Assembly: GCF_003008575.1 (NCBI RefSeq)
Contig: NZ_CP027667.1
Span: 3,496,001 to 3,560,000 of the forward strand
Length of the DNA: 64,000 bases
From: Melaminivora suipulveris
GTDB lineage: Bacteria; Pseudomonadota; Gammaproteobacteria; Burkholderiales; Burkholderiaceae_C
Direction of reading: 5' to 3'
The position numbers and the translations under genes are program-made. Below the pieces are notes generated by a model that was not told the DNA's origin, searched no databases, and saw only the letters and a program-made list of their open reading frames with translations. This document shows positions 44,058-53,279 of this stretch, piece by piece. Position 1 is the first letter of the stretch; each line of letters begins with the position of its first letter.

Positions 44058-44819
44058 CTAGAGGTACTTCTTGAAGCTCCCTGCAGTCAGGCTCACGGCC
44101 AGCCCCAGCAAGCCGGCGCTGGGCAGCAGGATCAGCAGCGGATGCACCGAGATCGGCAGCGCCAGGTACGTGACCCAGGGCAGCACGGCCAGCGGCATCA
44201 GGCTCGCTTTCGCTCGGTGATAGATAAAGCCGGATTCCCGGCCTGCGCCGAACCGGCGCACATCCCGCCGTACCAAACCGTCGATCAGGCCGACGAAAGC
44301 GGCCGTGAAGATCAGCGGCAGCGTGAGCGCCAGGACCAGCAGGCGCACGAGGAAAGTAAGCGTCGTGAAGGCTGCGGCGATCAGGTAGCTCTCCGTCCAG
44401 ACATAGACCTGGCTGATGAAGTAGCGGAAGTTGCGCCCTCCGTCCTGGTTTTTCCCCTGGCTGGGCGCGCGGGCGCGCTCGGCGGTCTGGCTCATGCGCT
44501 CCAGGAGCCCTGATCGCACGAACACCCATTCATAACCCGTGTCCACCAGCTCGTGCGCCGTTCGCCCCGGCTCCTGCACGACCACGCTGCGCGTGAAATG
44601 CTTGGACAGGTGCCCCAGCTCGTACTGCAACATTTGCTGGGAGTGCTGCCAGCCCTGGTCTTTCCAGAACAGGTGCATGCCGATGCACTCCATCAGGATC
44701 GAGAACAGCAGCGAGCCGACCAGCACCCCGAGCAGCCGGAGCGGCAAGGTGATGGTGCCGACGATCAAGCCCTGGCGGCGGTTCTGCTCGCGCTGCGCAG
44801 TCGAGGCGGCATCGCTCAT
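44058..44819 (-). CDS. ICE membrane protein, TIGR03747 type
   Basis: A 253-residue inner-membrane protein with about four hydrophobic segments (residues ~22-45, ~145-190, ~205-245). The cytoplasmic/periplasmic loop contains LSKHFTRSVVVQEPGRTAHELVD. It matches the TIGR03747 family always found next to the TraD coupling protein. The start overlaps traD by four bases. Confidence 0.83.
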   Translation of the reverse strand: MSDAASTAQREQNRRQGLIVGTITLPLRLLGVLVGSLLFSILMECIGMHLFWKDQGWQHSQQMLQYELGHLSKHFTRSVVVQEPGRTAHELVDTGYEWVFVRSGLLERMSQTAERARAPSQGKNQDGGRNFRYFISQVYVWTESYLIAAAFTTLTFLVRLLVLALTLPLIFTAAFVGLIDGLVRRDVRRFGAGRESGFIYHRAKASLMPLAVLPWVTYLALPISVHPLLILLPSAGLLGLAVSLTAGSFKKYL

Positions 44820-46999
44820 GGCGCGGCCTCTTCGCTGGCCGTGTCGCCCGTGCCGGTGATGGGTGTGGCGATGGCCGTCTCATCGAGCAGATCGTCCGGC
44901 AAGGCCGCGTCCTGCAAGACCGGGGAGCTGGTGAACTCCCACCACTGCGTGGCCTCGCTGTAGCTCTGGCGCATGTGCCCGGCCAGTTGCTGCAAGTCCG
45001 CCGGCATTACCTCGTCCGGGTCTGGCGCCGGCAACGGCATGCGCACCTTCCAAAGCTGGCCACCTTGCAACAGCGCGAAGCACTGGCCTTTGGGCAGGCC
45101 GACGACGTGCGACGGCTCGATCATCGGCACGCTGGACATGCTGATGCGGTCTTGGGTGTTCGACGTAAAGTCCGTCGCGCCGCGAATGTCGGAGCTGTCG
45201 GTTGCGCCGCTGACGATGGTGGTCGTATAGACCTCGACCTTCGGCAATTGCCGGGTTAGCAATTCAGCGGTAGCCGTCTCGCGCACGCGCAGCATGAACA
45301 GGTTGTTGAAGTTGCCGATCACCTGACCGGCCTTCGCGCGGTTGCCGATGCGTGCTTCGATGTCCGAGAGGGTCTGCGTGTACGCGGTGACTTGCAGGCC
45401 AGCACCGCCGCCCTTGTTGATCAGCGGGATGAACTCGTCGCCCATCAACTCGTTGAACTCATCGGCATGGACGTTGATCGGCACGCGCGAGCCAGCCGAT
45501 GCGCCCGGCAGGCCGTCGTCGATCCCGTGCTTGTAGATGTGACCGGCGACCGAAACCAGGTCGGAGAACATGGAATTGCCGACCGCTGCGGCGACCTCGG
45601 CATCGGATAGCGCATCCAGGCCAACATAGACCACGGCGCGCTTTCGGATGACCTGCATCCAATCAAAGATCGGACGCGGGTCGGCCAGGTCGGAGTAGTT
45701 CGGGGCCAGAAGCTGGGCGATCTTGCCGCTGGTGAGCTTCTCCAGCAGCGGCAGCAGCGATGCAACGATCTTGTCGAAGTAGGTCTTGTCGTAGCGCACA
45801 GCCGAGCGCAGGCCGTCGAGCACCGGGTCGTAGTTGCGCGCCTGCGAGAGGTACTGCTCCAGCGCCACCACGCGCTTTTCGCGCCCGATCATGTTGCGCG
45901 GGATGTTCTTCTCGTTGAGCTTGGCCTCGATCTGGACGATCACCTCCCAGGCCTTGGGCTCGGTCTTGGCGAAGTAGTGCTGGGCATACTCGATGAACAG
46001 CGCGTCGATGTTGATCACATGGCGCTGGATCAGCATGTAGTCCGGGCGCTGCCCCAGTTCCACCAGGGCGCGGGCGATGATGTTGACGAAGCGCCACGCA
46101 AACTCGCGAAATGCCGCGCTGTTTCCTTCGCCGGAAAGCTGGCCCGCAACACGGGTGGCCACTTCGCTGATGCGCCCAAAGCGGCCCACAGCGTTGTAGC
46201 GCGCGGAAATGTCCGGCCAGCCCAAATGGAAGACATAGAACTCGCCCTCGCGCCCCGCACGCTTGGCCTCGACGTACACCCGCTTCAAAAGATCGGCATC
46301 GCCCTTGGGGTCGATGACGATGACGACCTCGTGCTCGCCGTCGGCGTTCTTGCGTCGAATGTCCTGGGTCACGAACAACTCGGCCAACCGCGTCTTGCCC
46401 ACGCGCGTGGTGCCCAGCACCAGCGAATGCCCGACGCGCTCACCCAGCGGCAGACTGACATCCACCTCGTCGGGTTCGATGCCGTGCAGGCGCGGCAGGC
46501 CACCCACAGGCGGCAGTGGGCACACCGGGTTGAAAGGCACATCCCAGCCCGTGAGCGCAGGCAGCCGGGACAGCGGGAACGGCGCGAACTCCAGCCGTTC
46601 CTCCAGCCTGCGCGCCAGCCGGTAGGCCGGCGTTGGCTCGACGTAGCGGCGGAACTCCGGTCGGTACGTCTGCATCAGCCGATGGGTGTGTTTCTGCTCC
46701 CACAGAAACCCGCGCCCCACGAACAGACGCTGCTGGCTGACCGGCACGTCCTTGCTGGTCATCACGTAGCGCGGCAAGCGGCGAATGTTGCGCCGGTAGC
46801 GCAGAATGACGCGGGCATCGCGGTAGCGGATGGCACCGTAGACGCAGAACGCCAGCGCACTGCCGACGCCCATGGCGGGGCTCAGCGCGAGCGACCACGG
46901 GGCCACCAGGGACAGAAACGCGGCGCCTGCACACGCCGCGACGGTATAGAACTCCACCGCTGGGCGCAGCAAAACCTCGACCGGTTGTTTCCCCGACAT
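44816..46999 (-). CDS. traD: Type IV coupling protein TraD
   Basis: A 727-residue coupling ATPase that links the relaxosome to the secretion channel. Two N-terminal membrane helices (residues ~18-50), Walker A-like GTTRVGKTRLAEL near residue 196, Walker B-like VVIVIDPKGDADLL near residue 225, and a conserved INVHADEFNELMG near residue 508. The C-terminal ~80 residues are Asp/Glu/Ala-rich, as expected for relaxosome contact. The Walker A has Val before Gly-Lys-Thr (RVGKT), as is common in this ICE class. Confidence 0.93.
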   Translation of the reverse strand: MSGKQPVEVLLRPAVEFYTVAACAGAAFLSLVAPWSLALSPAMGVGSALAFCVYGAIRYRDARVILRYRRNIRRLPRYVMTSKDVPVSQQRLFVGRGFLWEQKHTHRLMQTYRPEFRRYVEPTPAYRLARRLEERLEFAPFPLSRLPALTGWDVPFNPVCPLPPVGGLPRLHGIEPDEVDVSLPLGERVGHSLVLGTTRVGKTRLAELFVTQDIRRKNADGEHEVVIVIDPKGDADLLKRVYVEAKRAGREGEFYVFHLGWPDISARYNAVGRFGRISEVATRVAGQLSGEGNSAAFREFAWRFVNIIARALVELGQRPDYMLIQRHVINIDALFIEYAQHYFAKTEPKAWEVIVQIEAKLNEKNIPRNMIGREKRVVALEQYLSQARNYDPVLDGLRSAVRYDKTYFDKIVASLLPLLEKLTSGKIAQLLAPNYSDLADPRPIFDWMQVIRKRAVVYVGLDALSDAEVAAAVGNSMFSDLVSVAGHIYKHGIDDGLPGASAGSRVPINVHADEFNELMGDEFIPLINKGGGAGLQVTAYTQTLSDIEARIGNRAKAGQVIGNFNNLFMLRVRETATAELLTRQLPKVEVYTTTIVSGATDSSDIRGATDFTSNTQDRISMSSVPMIEPSHVVGLPKGQCFALLQGGQLWKVRMPLPAPDPDEVMPADLQQLAGHMRQSYSEATQWWEFTSSPVLQDAALPDDLLDETAIATPITGTGDTASEEAAP

Positions 47000-47003
47000 G
47001 GCT

Positions 47004-47552
47004 TCATTGCTCGATGCCGGTGGCTGTGATCAGCACCGGGTAATGCCGCAGACCCAGGCGCTCGGCCAGGTCGTCACCGGCCACAGGCGCAAGAGGCACG
47101 CCGGGCACCAGGGCGCGCAGCCGTGCCAGGCCCTGCACGGTCTCGACGTTAACCACCAGGCCCACCGCGCCGCGCTCGCGCAGCGAGCCCGCCTGGCGGC
47201 GCAGCCAGGCTTGGGACGCCTCGTCGTCGCCGACGACCACAAAAGGCCGCAGGCCCGGTGCCTCGATTACCCGCCGCGCGACGGTGCCAGGCGTGAGCTT
47301 GGCACTGCGCACCGGCAGCATCGCAGCCTCGTCCATGGGCGTGGCGGGCACCGGGAGCATCGGGATGGGCGGTCGGGCCGGGGCATCGGCGCGCGGCTGA
47401 AGGTTCAGAGCCTCGTAGTACGGCAGCGCCGACGTGCCGCCACGGTCTTCGACCACAATCAGCGGCTCTCCGGCACGCGAGGCCAGCGGCAGAGCCGCCA
47501 GCAGCACGAGCAGGCCCTTCAGTGTGAGATTGGCCAGAGGGAACTTCGTCAT
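47004..47552 (-). CDS. ICE protein, TIGR03765 type
   Basis: A 182-residue exported protein with signal sequence (LLVLLAALPLASRAGEP) and a C-terminal thioredoxin-like or TrbC-like fold (GLVVNVETVQGLARLRALVPGVPLAPVAGDDLAERLGLRHYPVLI, residues ~125-175). It matches the TIGR03765 family. It lies four bases upstream of traD and overlaps the transglycosylase gene by four bases. Confidence 0.83.
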   Translation of the reverse strand: MTKFPLANLTLKGLLVLLAALPLASRAGEPLIVVEDRGGTSALPYYEALNLQPRADAPARPPIPMLPVPATPMDEAAMLPVRSAKLTPGTVARRVIEAPGLRPFVVVGDDEASQAWLRRQAGSLRERGAVGLVVNVETVQGLARLRALVPGVPLAPVAGDDLAERLGLRHYPVLITATGIEQ

Positions 47553-48154
47553 GGGGATGTCTCCTGGTGCGCGGCGAGGGCTGCGGCGGTTGGGCGCGTA
47601 CCCTGCACACGGGCAAGGTGGCGCGACACGCTGCGCCGATAGCGGGCGGCAGGTTCTCCACCCGCAGGACGGTGGTAGCGACCGATTGCCAGTAACCAGT
47701 CCTCGCCAGATGTGTGCTGCTCCTTCAGGATTTCAGCGGCGATGGCGAGGTTGCTGTATGGGTTGAGCAGGTCGCACGGGCTGGCGTAGCGCTGCTGGTG
47801 GTAGCCGAGGTTGATCTGGCCCAGGCCCGCGTCGATGCGTGTGTGCGGCGTGGAGTGCATTGCCTGCTGCAAACCGGCGCAGGCGTCGGCACGGGTGGCG
47901 AAGCGGTGCGACTGGCCGGCGACGTTGAGCGACCACGGCCACGGGACGATGCGCCCGTTGCGGCGGATGCCGCTCTCCTGCAAGGCCACCGCGTAGAGCA
48001 CCGTCGAGGGAATGCCCGCGCGCTGGGCCGCAAGTTGATAGGCCGGTGGCGGAATCTCTTGGGCATGGGCGGCGCAGGCGCACAGGCCCGCCGCGAGCAC
48101 CAGTGCGCGCAAGCACTGCGAAACGGAGGTGGCCGCTACGGCTGGCGCTGCCAT
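47549..48154 (-). CDS. Lytic transglycosylase-like conjugation protein
   Basis: A 201-residue exported protein with signal sequence (ALVLAAGLCACAAHAQ). The SLT fold is shown by VLYAVALQESG (catalytic Glu near residue 58) and by DAGLGQINLGYH (~residue 108). Such enzymes open peptidoglycan for the mating channel. Start chosen at ATG 48152-48154, giving a normal signal peptide; it overlaps the TIGR03759 gene by 19 bp. Confidence 0.88.
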   Translation of the reverse strand: MAAPAVAATSVSQCLRALVLAAGLCACAAHAQEIPPPAYQLAAQRAGIPSTVLYAVALQESGIRRNGRIVPWPWSLNVAGQSHRFATRADACAGLQQAMHSTPHTRIDAGLGQINLGYHQQRYASPCDLLNPYSNLAIAAEILKEQHTSGEDWLLAIGRYHRPAGGEPAARYRRSVSRHLARVQGTRPTAAALAAHQETSP

Positions 48155-48873
48155 TGACCGTTCACCTCGCGCACGACTGCTGGAAGGTCTCCGGGCAAGC
48201 TCAGCGACAGCCACCGCCCGCCATCATGGTTGAGCGTGATGCCACCGCTGCGCACGCGCGCCGGATCGACGTTCGCACGCTTGGCCCAGTCGCGGATGCG
48301 CGTGTCGTCCTGGCGGCTGCCGACCATGTACAGGTCGAACTCGGTGCCGGAGGATTGCAGGCGCTGCACAAGCTGTCCGCAGGCCGCGCAGCCGTCCTTG
48401 ACGAATACTGCCGTGCGGCCTGAACCGCGCAAGGGGTTGGCGCTTGTGGCGGCGCCGGGCTTGTCGTCAGGCAGGTTCACCCGCTGCATGCCGGGATTCA
48501 GGCGCTGCCAGGCCTCGTCGTAGGCACGTTGGTAGGCGAGCAGCTTCTCGACGCGGCGCGCTTCGACCTGCACCTGCAGCTCGGCGTAGCGGTGCCGTTC
48601 CTCGTCGGTGCGCGCCTCGATGCCCAGGGCGGACAGCGGGTCCAGGTTGGGCGAGTAGATGCCCAGCGGCCCGTCCATCAGTTCGCGGTAGCGCGCCCAC
48701 TCCTGCGGTTGCAGGCCCCATTCGCTTGTCACCCGGTCGTCCAGGGCGTGGGCGATCAGCGAGCGCTCCTGACTGTGCGCATTGCCGGCGGGAGCCGTGG
48801 CCGGCTGCTGCGCCCCGGCGGGCAACTGGGCAGACGCGAGCAGAAGCGCGGAAAGGATGATGGCTGGCTTCAT
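48136..48873 (-). CDS. ICE protein, TIGR03759 type
   Basis: A 245-residue exported protein with signal sequence (LSALLLASAQLPAGAQQ). The helical middle has SEWGLQPQEWARYRELMDGPLGIYSPNLDPLSALGIEA, diagnostic for TIGR03759, and the C-terminal half is thioredoxin-like with FVKDGCAACGQLVQRL, a CAAC pair near residue 160. It probably acts in the periplasm as a redox partner of the transfer machinery. Overlaps its downstream neighbour by 19 bp. Confidence 0.85.
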   Translation of the reverse strand: MKPAIILSALLLASAQLPAGAQQPATAPAGNAHSQERSLIAHALDDRVTSEWGLQPQEWARYRELMDGPLGIYSPNLDPLSALGIEARTDEERHRYAELQVQVEARRVEKLLAYQRAYDEAWQRLNPGMQRVNLPDDKPGAATSANPLRGSGRTAVFVKDGCAACGQLVQRLQSSGTEFDLYMVGSRQDDTRIRDWAKRANVDPARVRSGGITLNHDGGRWLSLSLPGDLPAVVREVNGQWQRQP

Positions 48874-48887
48874 GTCGTGTCCTCAGC

Positions 48888-49523
48888 TCAAGGGATCGCC
48901 ACGCGACGGGTCTGGTCGCCGGTCTGGAACACGGCGGTGCTGCCCTCGACCGCCTGCAAGCGCCACGAGCCGATCGCATCGCCTGAAAGCAGCACCTGAA
49001 GCTGGTCGGGCGTGAAGTCCCCGCTGCTCGGCGCGACGGACAGGCTGCGCTGGCCGGCGCGAAGTTCGGCGCCGACAATGCGGAACGGCAGTGGCGGCGG
49101 CTCGGGCTTGGCGGTGACGGGTTGGCTCGGGGAGCGCCGCTGGGCTGGCGTTGTGGCACGCGGGGTGGTCTGGCGTGCCCTGATCTGCTCGACCTCCTTG
49201 CGCAGCGCCAGAACGTCGTCGGCAGTGGCATGACCGCCCATCGTCTGCTCGATTTGGGCGATGCGTGCCTCCAGCGCTTGGCGGGTGTCCTGCAGGCCTG
49301 CGGCGGTGGCGGCTGCGGGCTGCTGCTGCATGGTCGCGGCCAGCCCGGCTACCTGGGCTTCGAGGCGTTGCAGCCGGGTGTCGAGCCGCTGCTGGTCGGC
49401 CTGATCGTTTATCGCCTGGTGGCCCCGAAGTGCGAAGACACTGAGGCCAATCAGCCAAAGCCACAGCAGGCTCTGCACCACCACGGTGAAGGTCGGGCGC
49501 CGGAGAGACTGCGTGGGGTTCAT
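48888..49523 (-). CDS. ICE coiled-coil membrane protein, unnamed
   Basis: A 211-residue protein with an N-terminal membrane helix (residues ~16-33), a coiled coil (~40-120, Gln/Arg/Leu heptads), a Pro/Thr-rich linker and a C-terminal ~70-residue beta domain (PFRIVGAELRAGQRSLSV). It resembles type IV pilus-like accessory proteins found beside PilL in this ICE class; I do not know a firm name. The start overlaps the pilL-like gene by four bases. Confidence 0.72.
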   Translation of the reverse strand: MNPTQSLRRPTFTVVVQSLLWLWLIGLSVFALRGHQAINDQADQQRLDTRLQRLEAQVAGLAATMQQQPAAATAAGLQDTRQALEARIAQIEQTMGGHATADDVLALRKEVEQIRARQTTPRATTPAQRRSPSQPVTAKPEPPPLPFRIVGAELRAGQRSLSVAPSSGDFTPDQLQVLLSGDAIGSWRLQAVEGSTAVFQTGDQTRRVAIP

Positions 49524-50098
49524 GGCTGGCCTCCCGAAATGGAAGGAGGCAGCGGGAACGTCTGCGCCGCTTCGGCGGCGGGCAGCCCGGGAACCGGCTC
49601 GGTGCCTGCATCGCGACCGGGCTGCTCGAAGCAGACCTGCCGTGTCCGGTCATCTGCGTGCACTTCCCAGGCCGGGCCGGCCAGGGTGAGCAGCGCATCG
49701 CGCAAGGTCATGGGGCCGAGATGTAGATGCGCCGCTGGCAGCGGCAGCGCGTACAGCGCGGTCACCGCGTGCGCGGTCTCGCAAAGCTGGTAGCCGCTGC
49801 GCTTGAGTACATGCCGCAGCCCGTCGCCGACCGTGGCACGGGCATCCTCGGGCATAGACACGTCGATGGTCTGCAACAGCAAGTCACGCTGCGCCGCCGA
49901 GGGTGCCAGCTCGACCAGCGTGTAGCGGCCATAGCGCACGACGGGAATGAACTCAGAGGCCTCGGGTTCGGGAACGGAGGCGACTTCTTCTATGGCGTTT
50001 GGCACCAGTGGCGCGGTCGTGGTGGCGCAGCCGCTGGCTAGCGCTGCAGCCAGGAGACCAGCGCCGACCAGACGCCGGGATACTTGGATTGCGGGCAT
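49520..50098 (-). CDS. pilL: PilL N-terminal domain lipoprotein of the ICE
   Basis: A 192-residue lipoprotein: signal segment with lipobox LAAALASGC (Cys at residue 24) and the PilL-N-type domain with FIPVVRYGRYTLVELAPSAAQRDLL and an STN-like C-terminal part (LRDALLTLAGPAWEV). PilL-type proteins belong to the type IVb conjugative pilus genes that close the transfer cluster of PAGI-2/ICEclc-like elements. It is the first gene of the minus-strand cluster; its promoter should be in the 219-bp gap to arsH, which holds no other gene. Confidence 0.82.
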   Translation of the reverse strand: MPAIQVSRRLVGAGLLAAALASGCATTTAPLVPNAIEEVASVPEPEASEFIPVVRYGRYTLVELAPSAAQRDLLLQTIDVSMPEDARATVGDGLRHVLKRSGYQLCETAHAVTALYALPLPAAHLHLGPMTLRDALLTLAGPAWEVHADDRTRQVCFEQPGRDAGTEPVPGLPAAEAAQTFPLPPSISGGQP

Positions 50099-50317
50099 GA
50101 CATCGGCTCTTCTGTTGCGATGCCGATACCTTGGCGGCGCGCCGCCGCACGGTCAGCCAGGAATGCGATCTGCGGGCTACCCGTTTTCAGAGGTACGCCC
50201 CTGACGCCAGCCGCATATCGTCAAGGCGGCACAAGAGGCGCAGCCGTTGTTGCGCATCACCAGCCGTGCATGGATCAGCCTGGGCTGCGCCTCAGCAAGG
50301 AGCCAACACATGAGTTC

Positions 50318-51055
50318 TCATATCGCCGCTTGATCGACCCGCCGGCTCAGGGCTTTGGCGCTTTCCTTGCGCTCGCTGTAGCGATCCACTAGATAGGGCG
50401 CCACATCGCGCGTGAGCAGCGAGAACTTCATCAGCTCTTCCATCACATCCACGATGCGGTCGTAATAGGCAGAGGGCTTCATGCGTCCTGCTTCATCAAA
50501 CTCCTGGTATGCCTTGGCCACCGAGGACTGGTTGGGAATGGTCAGCATCCGCATCCAGCGGCCCAACACGCGCATCTGGTTGATGGCATTGAAGGATTGA
50601 GAACCGCCCGATACCTGCATCACCGCCAGCGTCTTGCCCTGAGTGGGGCGCACCGCGCCGATGGACAGTGGAATCCAGTCGATCTGCGTTTTCATCAGGC
50701 CGGTCATGGCGCCGTGGCGCTCAGGCGAACTCCACACCATGCTTTCGGCCCATTGCACCAGTTCGTGCAGTTCCCTGACCTTCGGGTGATCGTGAGGCGC
50801 ATCGTCCACCAGCGGCAGGCCCGAGGGGTTGAACATTCGCGTTTCGCCACCGAGCGCACGCAGGATGCGCGCCGCTTCTTCGGCAGCCAGGCGGCTGAAC
50901 GAGCGTTCGCGCAGTGAGCCGTAGAGCAGCAGGAAGCGCGGCGCGTGGGTGGCACGCTCGGGCGCCATCAGCCGCTGGGCATCGGGTTGCTGGAACAGCG
51001 CGGTGTCGATATTGGGCAGGTCAACTCTGGATTCAGACACGGCGGCCTTCCGCAT
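50318..51055 (-). CDS. arsH: Arsenical resistance NADPH-dependent flavoprotein ArsH
   Basis: A 245-residue flavodoxin-like protein. The FMN-binding [16 protein letters not shown] (residues ~40-55), the [20 protein letters not shown] block (~107-126) and the [16 protein letters not shown] block (~148-163) are diagnostic for ArsH. It oxidises trivalent organoarsenicals in the cytoplasm using NADPH and FMN. It overlaps arsC by 23 bp and is the last gene of the minus-strand arsenic operon. Confidence 0.93.
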   Translation of the reverse strand: MRKAAVSESRVDLPNIDTALFQQPDAQRLMAPERATHAPRFLLLYGSLRERSFSRLAAEEAARILRALGGETRMFNPSGLPLVDDAPHDHPKVRELHELVQWAESMVWSSPERHGAMTGLMKTQIDWIPLSIGAVRPTQGKTLAVMQVSGGSQSFNAINQMRVLGRWMRMLTIPNQSSVAKAYQEFDEAGRMKPSAYYDRIVDVMEELMKFSLLTRDVAPYLVDRYSERKESAKALSRRVDQAAI

Positions 51056-51455
51056 TCACGACGGCTTCGCCGTCTTCCTTGCTGAATGCACCGCGCTGCG
51101 GCTGGGGCAGGATGTCCAACACCGTCTCCGAAGGCCGGCACAGCATGGTGCCCAGCGGCGTGACCACGATGGGGCGGTTGATAAGAATGGGGTGCTGGAG
51201 CATGAATCCGATCAACTGCTCGTCGCTCCATTTCGGGTCATCGAGACCCAGCTCGGCATAAGGCGTACCCTTTTCGCGCAGGACGGCACGTACCGGCACG
51301 CCCATGGCGGCGATCAGCGCTGTCAACGTGGCCCGGTCGGGCGGTGTCTTCAGGTACTCGATGACGACAGGCTCCTCGCCACTGTTACGGATCATGGCGA
51401 GCACGTTGCGCGATGTGCCGCAGGCGGGGTTGTGATAAATAGTGATTGGATTCAT
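51033..51455 (-). CDS. arsC: Glutaredoxin-dependent arsenate reductase ArsC
   Basis: A 140-residue arsenate reductase. The catalytic Cys is in [11 protein letters not shown] (Cys12); the [17 protein letters not shown] segment (~92-108) supplies the conserved Arg residues. It reduces arsenate to arsenite in the cytoplasm with glutathione and glutaredoxin. Start at ATG 51453-51455; the long upstream frame to 51599 is a shadow. The arsenite it makes is normally exported by ACR3, which is broken here. Confidence 0.93.
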   Translation of the reverse strand: MNPITIYHNPACGTSRNVLAMIRNSGEEPVVIEYLKTPPDRATLTALIAAMGVPVRAVLREKGTPYAELGLDDPKWSDEQLIGFMLQHPILINRPIVVTPLGTMLCRPSETVLDILPQPQRGAFSKEDGEAVVNAEGRRV

Positions 51456-51469
51456 TGCTGTATGCCGAC

Positions 51470-51709
51470 TCAGAAATTCGTAGGGTTGGGGATCTGTGTT
51501 CCAGTGGCCCAGGCGTATTCGATGGTTGCCAATATGCTGAGCAGCCCAAGCATGAGGTGGCCCAAGGCTGGGCCGCTCGGAACGTACAGCGCCATCCAAA
51601 GCGGCAGGTAGCGTTCGAATCGGCCCATAGGCGAGGCAGCGCGGGCCATGACACTCTCCAGCTCGCCAAGGCCCACAGGCGCTTTAGCACCCACGGGCCC
51701 TTCAGTCAT
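51470..51709 (-). CDS. Short ACR3-like N-terminal remnant coupled to arsM
   Basis: A 79-residue frame whose ATG overlaps the arsM stop (ATGA). Residues ~28-62 (MGRFERYLPLWMALYVPSGPALGHL followed by a hydrophobic helix) resemble the opening of ACR3 arsenite permeases (FERYLTLWVAL...GIALGHL), after which the similarity ends in an unrelated polar tail. It could be a decayed pump fragment left by recombination or a small membrane protein in its own right. It is separate from the ACR3 C-terminal piece at 52637-53279. Confidence 0.5.
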   Translation of the reverse strand: MTEGPVGAKAPVGLGELESVMARAASPMGRFERYLPLWMALYVPSGPALGHLMLGLLSILATIEYAWATGTQIPNPTNF

Positions 51710-52587
51710 GAGAGATGCGACGGCGTGGTGCCCGGCTTGATGGCTTCGATCGTGGCCGAGACGACGAAGTCGGTGACCTTGCGTCCCGGCGCCCAGTCCT
51801 TGATGAAGGTCTTCGACTCGTCTTTCGGCTGGATGCGGATCTGCTCGAATCCGGCGGCACGCATCATCGCCTCCAGGTCGGCAATCAGCGATGCGTTGCC
51901 CATGCACCCGGCAATGAGCGCGGCATCGTTGCGCATGTCCTCGGGCAGCGGGGCAGTCGCGACCACGTCGGAAATGGCCAGCCGCCCCCCGGCCTTGAGC
52001 ACGCGGAAAGCCTCGCGGAACACCTGGGGCTTGTCGGGCGACAGGTTGATGACGCAATTGGAGATCACCACGTCGGCAACAGCATCGGCAATCGGCAGGT
52101 GCTCGATCTCGCCGAGGCGGAACTCCACGTTTTCGTATTGGCCCTTTAGCGCATTGGCACGCGCCTTGGAGACCATCTCCGGGGTCATGTCAACGCCGAT
52201 CACCTGGCCGCTGTACCCCACCTCGCCAACGGCCAGGAAGCAGTCGAAGCCACCGCCCGATCCCAGGTCGACGACTGTTTCGCCCGACTTCAGTGCGGCA
52301 ATGGCCTTGGGATTGCCGCAGCCCAGGCCCATGTCGGCGCCAGCAGGCGCCAGATCCAAGTCGGCCTGGCTGTAGCCCAGACGGGTGGAGATGAGCGTGT
52401 TGATGGCGCCATCGTCGCTGACGCCGCAGCAACTCGAAGCATTGCCGCTGCTTTGGCCCTTGTCGCTGGCCTGAGCCACCTGGGCATAGGCATTTCGCAC
52501 GGTACGGCGATGCGCATCGTCACTCATTGGTGTCAACGATACGTTGGGCTGCGTCGCAGGGGTGCAGCAGGTATTCGGCTTATTCAT
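51706..52587 (-). CDS. arsM: Arsenite S-adenosylmethionine methyltransferase ArsM
   Basis: A 293-residue class I methyltransferase. The SAM-binding motif is VVDLGSGGGFDCF (~residue 108), the arsenic-binding Cys pattern includes ISNCVINLSPDK (~175) and AGCMGN (~228), and an N-terminal CC is near residue 55 (SSCCGV). It converts arsenite to methylated species, some volatile. Start at ATG 52585-52587, with AAGGAG seven bases upstream. It follows the ACR3 3' part by 49 bp. Confidence 0.92.
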   Translation of the reverse strand: MNKPNTCCTPATQPNVSLTPMSDDAHRRTVRNAYAQVAQASDKGQSSGNASSCCGVSDDGAINTLISTRLGYSQADLDLAPAGADMGLGCGNPKAIAALKSGETVVDLGSGGGFDCFLAVGEVGYSGQVIGVDMTPEMVSKARANALKGQYENVEFRLGEIEHLPIADAVADVVISNCVINLSPDKPQVFREAFRVLKAGGRLAISDVVATAPLPEDMRNDAALIAGCMGNASLIADLEAMMRAAGFEQIRIQPKDESKTFIKDWAPGRKVTDFVVSATIEAIKPGTTPSHLS

Positions 52588-52636
52588 AGATGGGCTCCTT
52601 GGGTTGGGATTCCAGATATCCGTTTGCCGACATTCG

Positions 52637-53279
52637 TCACGACGCTGCAAAACGCACGCGCGTGCGGTTGGCAAAAGCCACCAGGGACAGCATCACCGGC
52701 ACCTCGACCAGCACGCCAACCACGGTGGCCAGCGCCGCGCCCGAGTTCAGGCCAAACAGACCAATGGCCACAGCCACCGCCAGCTCGAAGAAGTTGGACG
52801 TACCGATCAGCGCGCAGGGCGCGGCAATCGGGTGCGGCAGACGCCAGGCCCAGGCCCAGGCATAACCCAGGGCGAAAATGGCGTAGGACTGGATCAGGAT
52901 GGGCACGGCAATCAGCGCAATCAGCATGGGCTGGGCCAGGATCACCGGACCCTGAAAGCCGAACAGCAGCACCACGGTGAGCAGCAGGCCGAGCATGGAG
53001 ACAGGCTTGATGCGCGCGGTGAAGTCCGAGACGGCCGCCTCGCCGCCCTGGGCGGTCAGGCGCTTGCGCGTCCACCAGCCGGCGATCAGTGGGAGCACGA
53101 TGTAGAGCACCACCGACAGCACCAAAGTCTCCCAGGGGATGGCGATCTCGGTCACGCCCAGCAGCAGAGCGACGATGGGTGCGAACGCCACCACCATCAC
53201 CAGGTTGTTCACCGAAACCTGCACCAGCGTGTAGTTCGGGTCGCCACGGGTCATCTGTGACCACACGAAGACCATGGCA
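52637..53279 (-). pseudogene. ACR3 arsenite efflux pump, 3' part only
   Basis: About 213 C-terminal residues of an ACR3 (BASS-family) arsenite/H+ antiporter: [18 protein letters not shown], the conserved [21 protein letters not shown] motif near the end, and some six hydrophobic helices. The frame runs straight into the IS5 end at 53280, beyond which it only continues as antisense of the transposase. The first half, including the Cys-containing helix needed for arsenite, is absent and is not found on the other side of the IS. The pump is therefore not functional. Confidence 0.88.
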
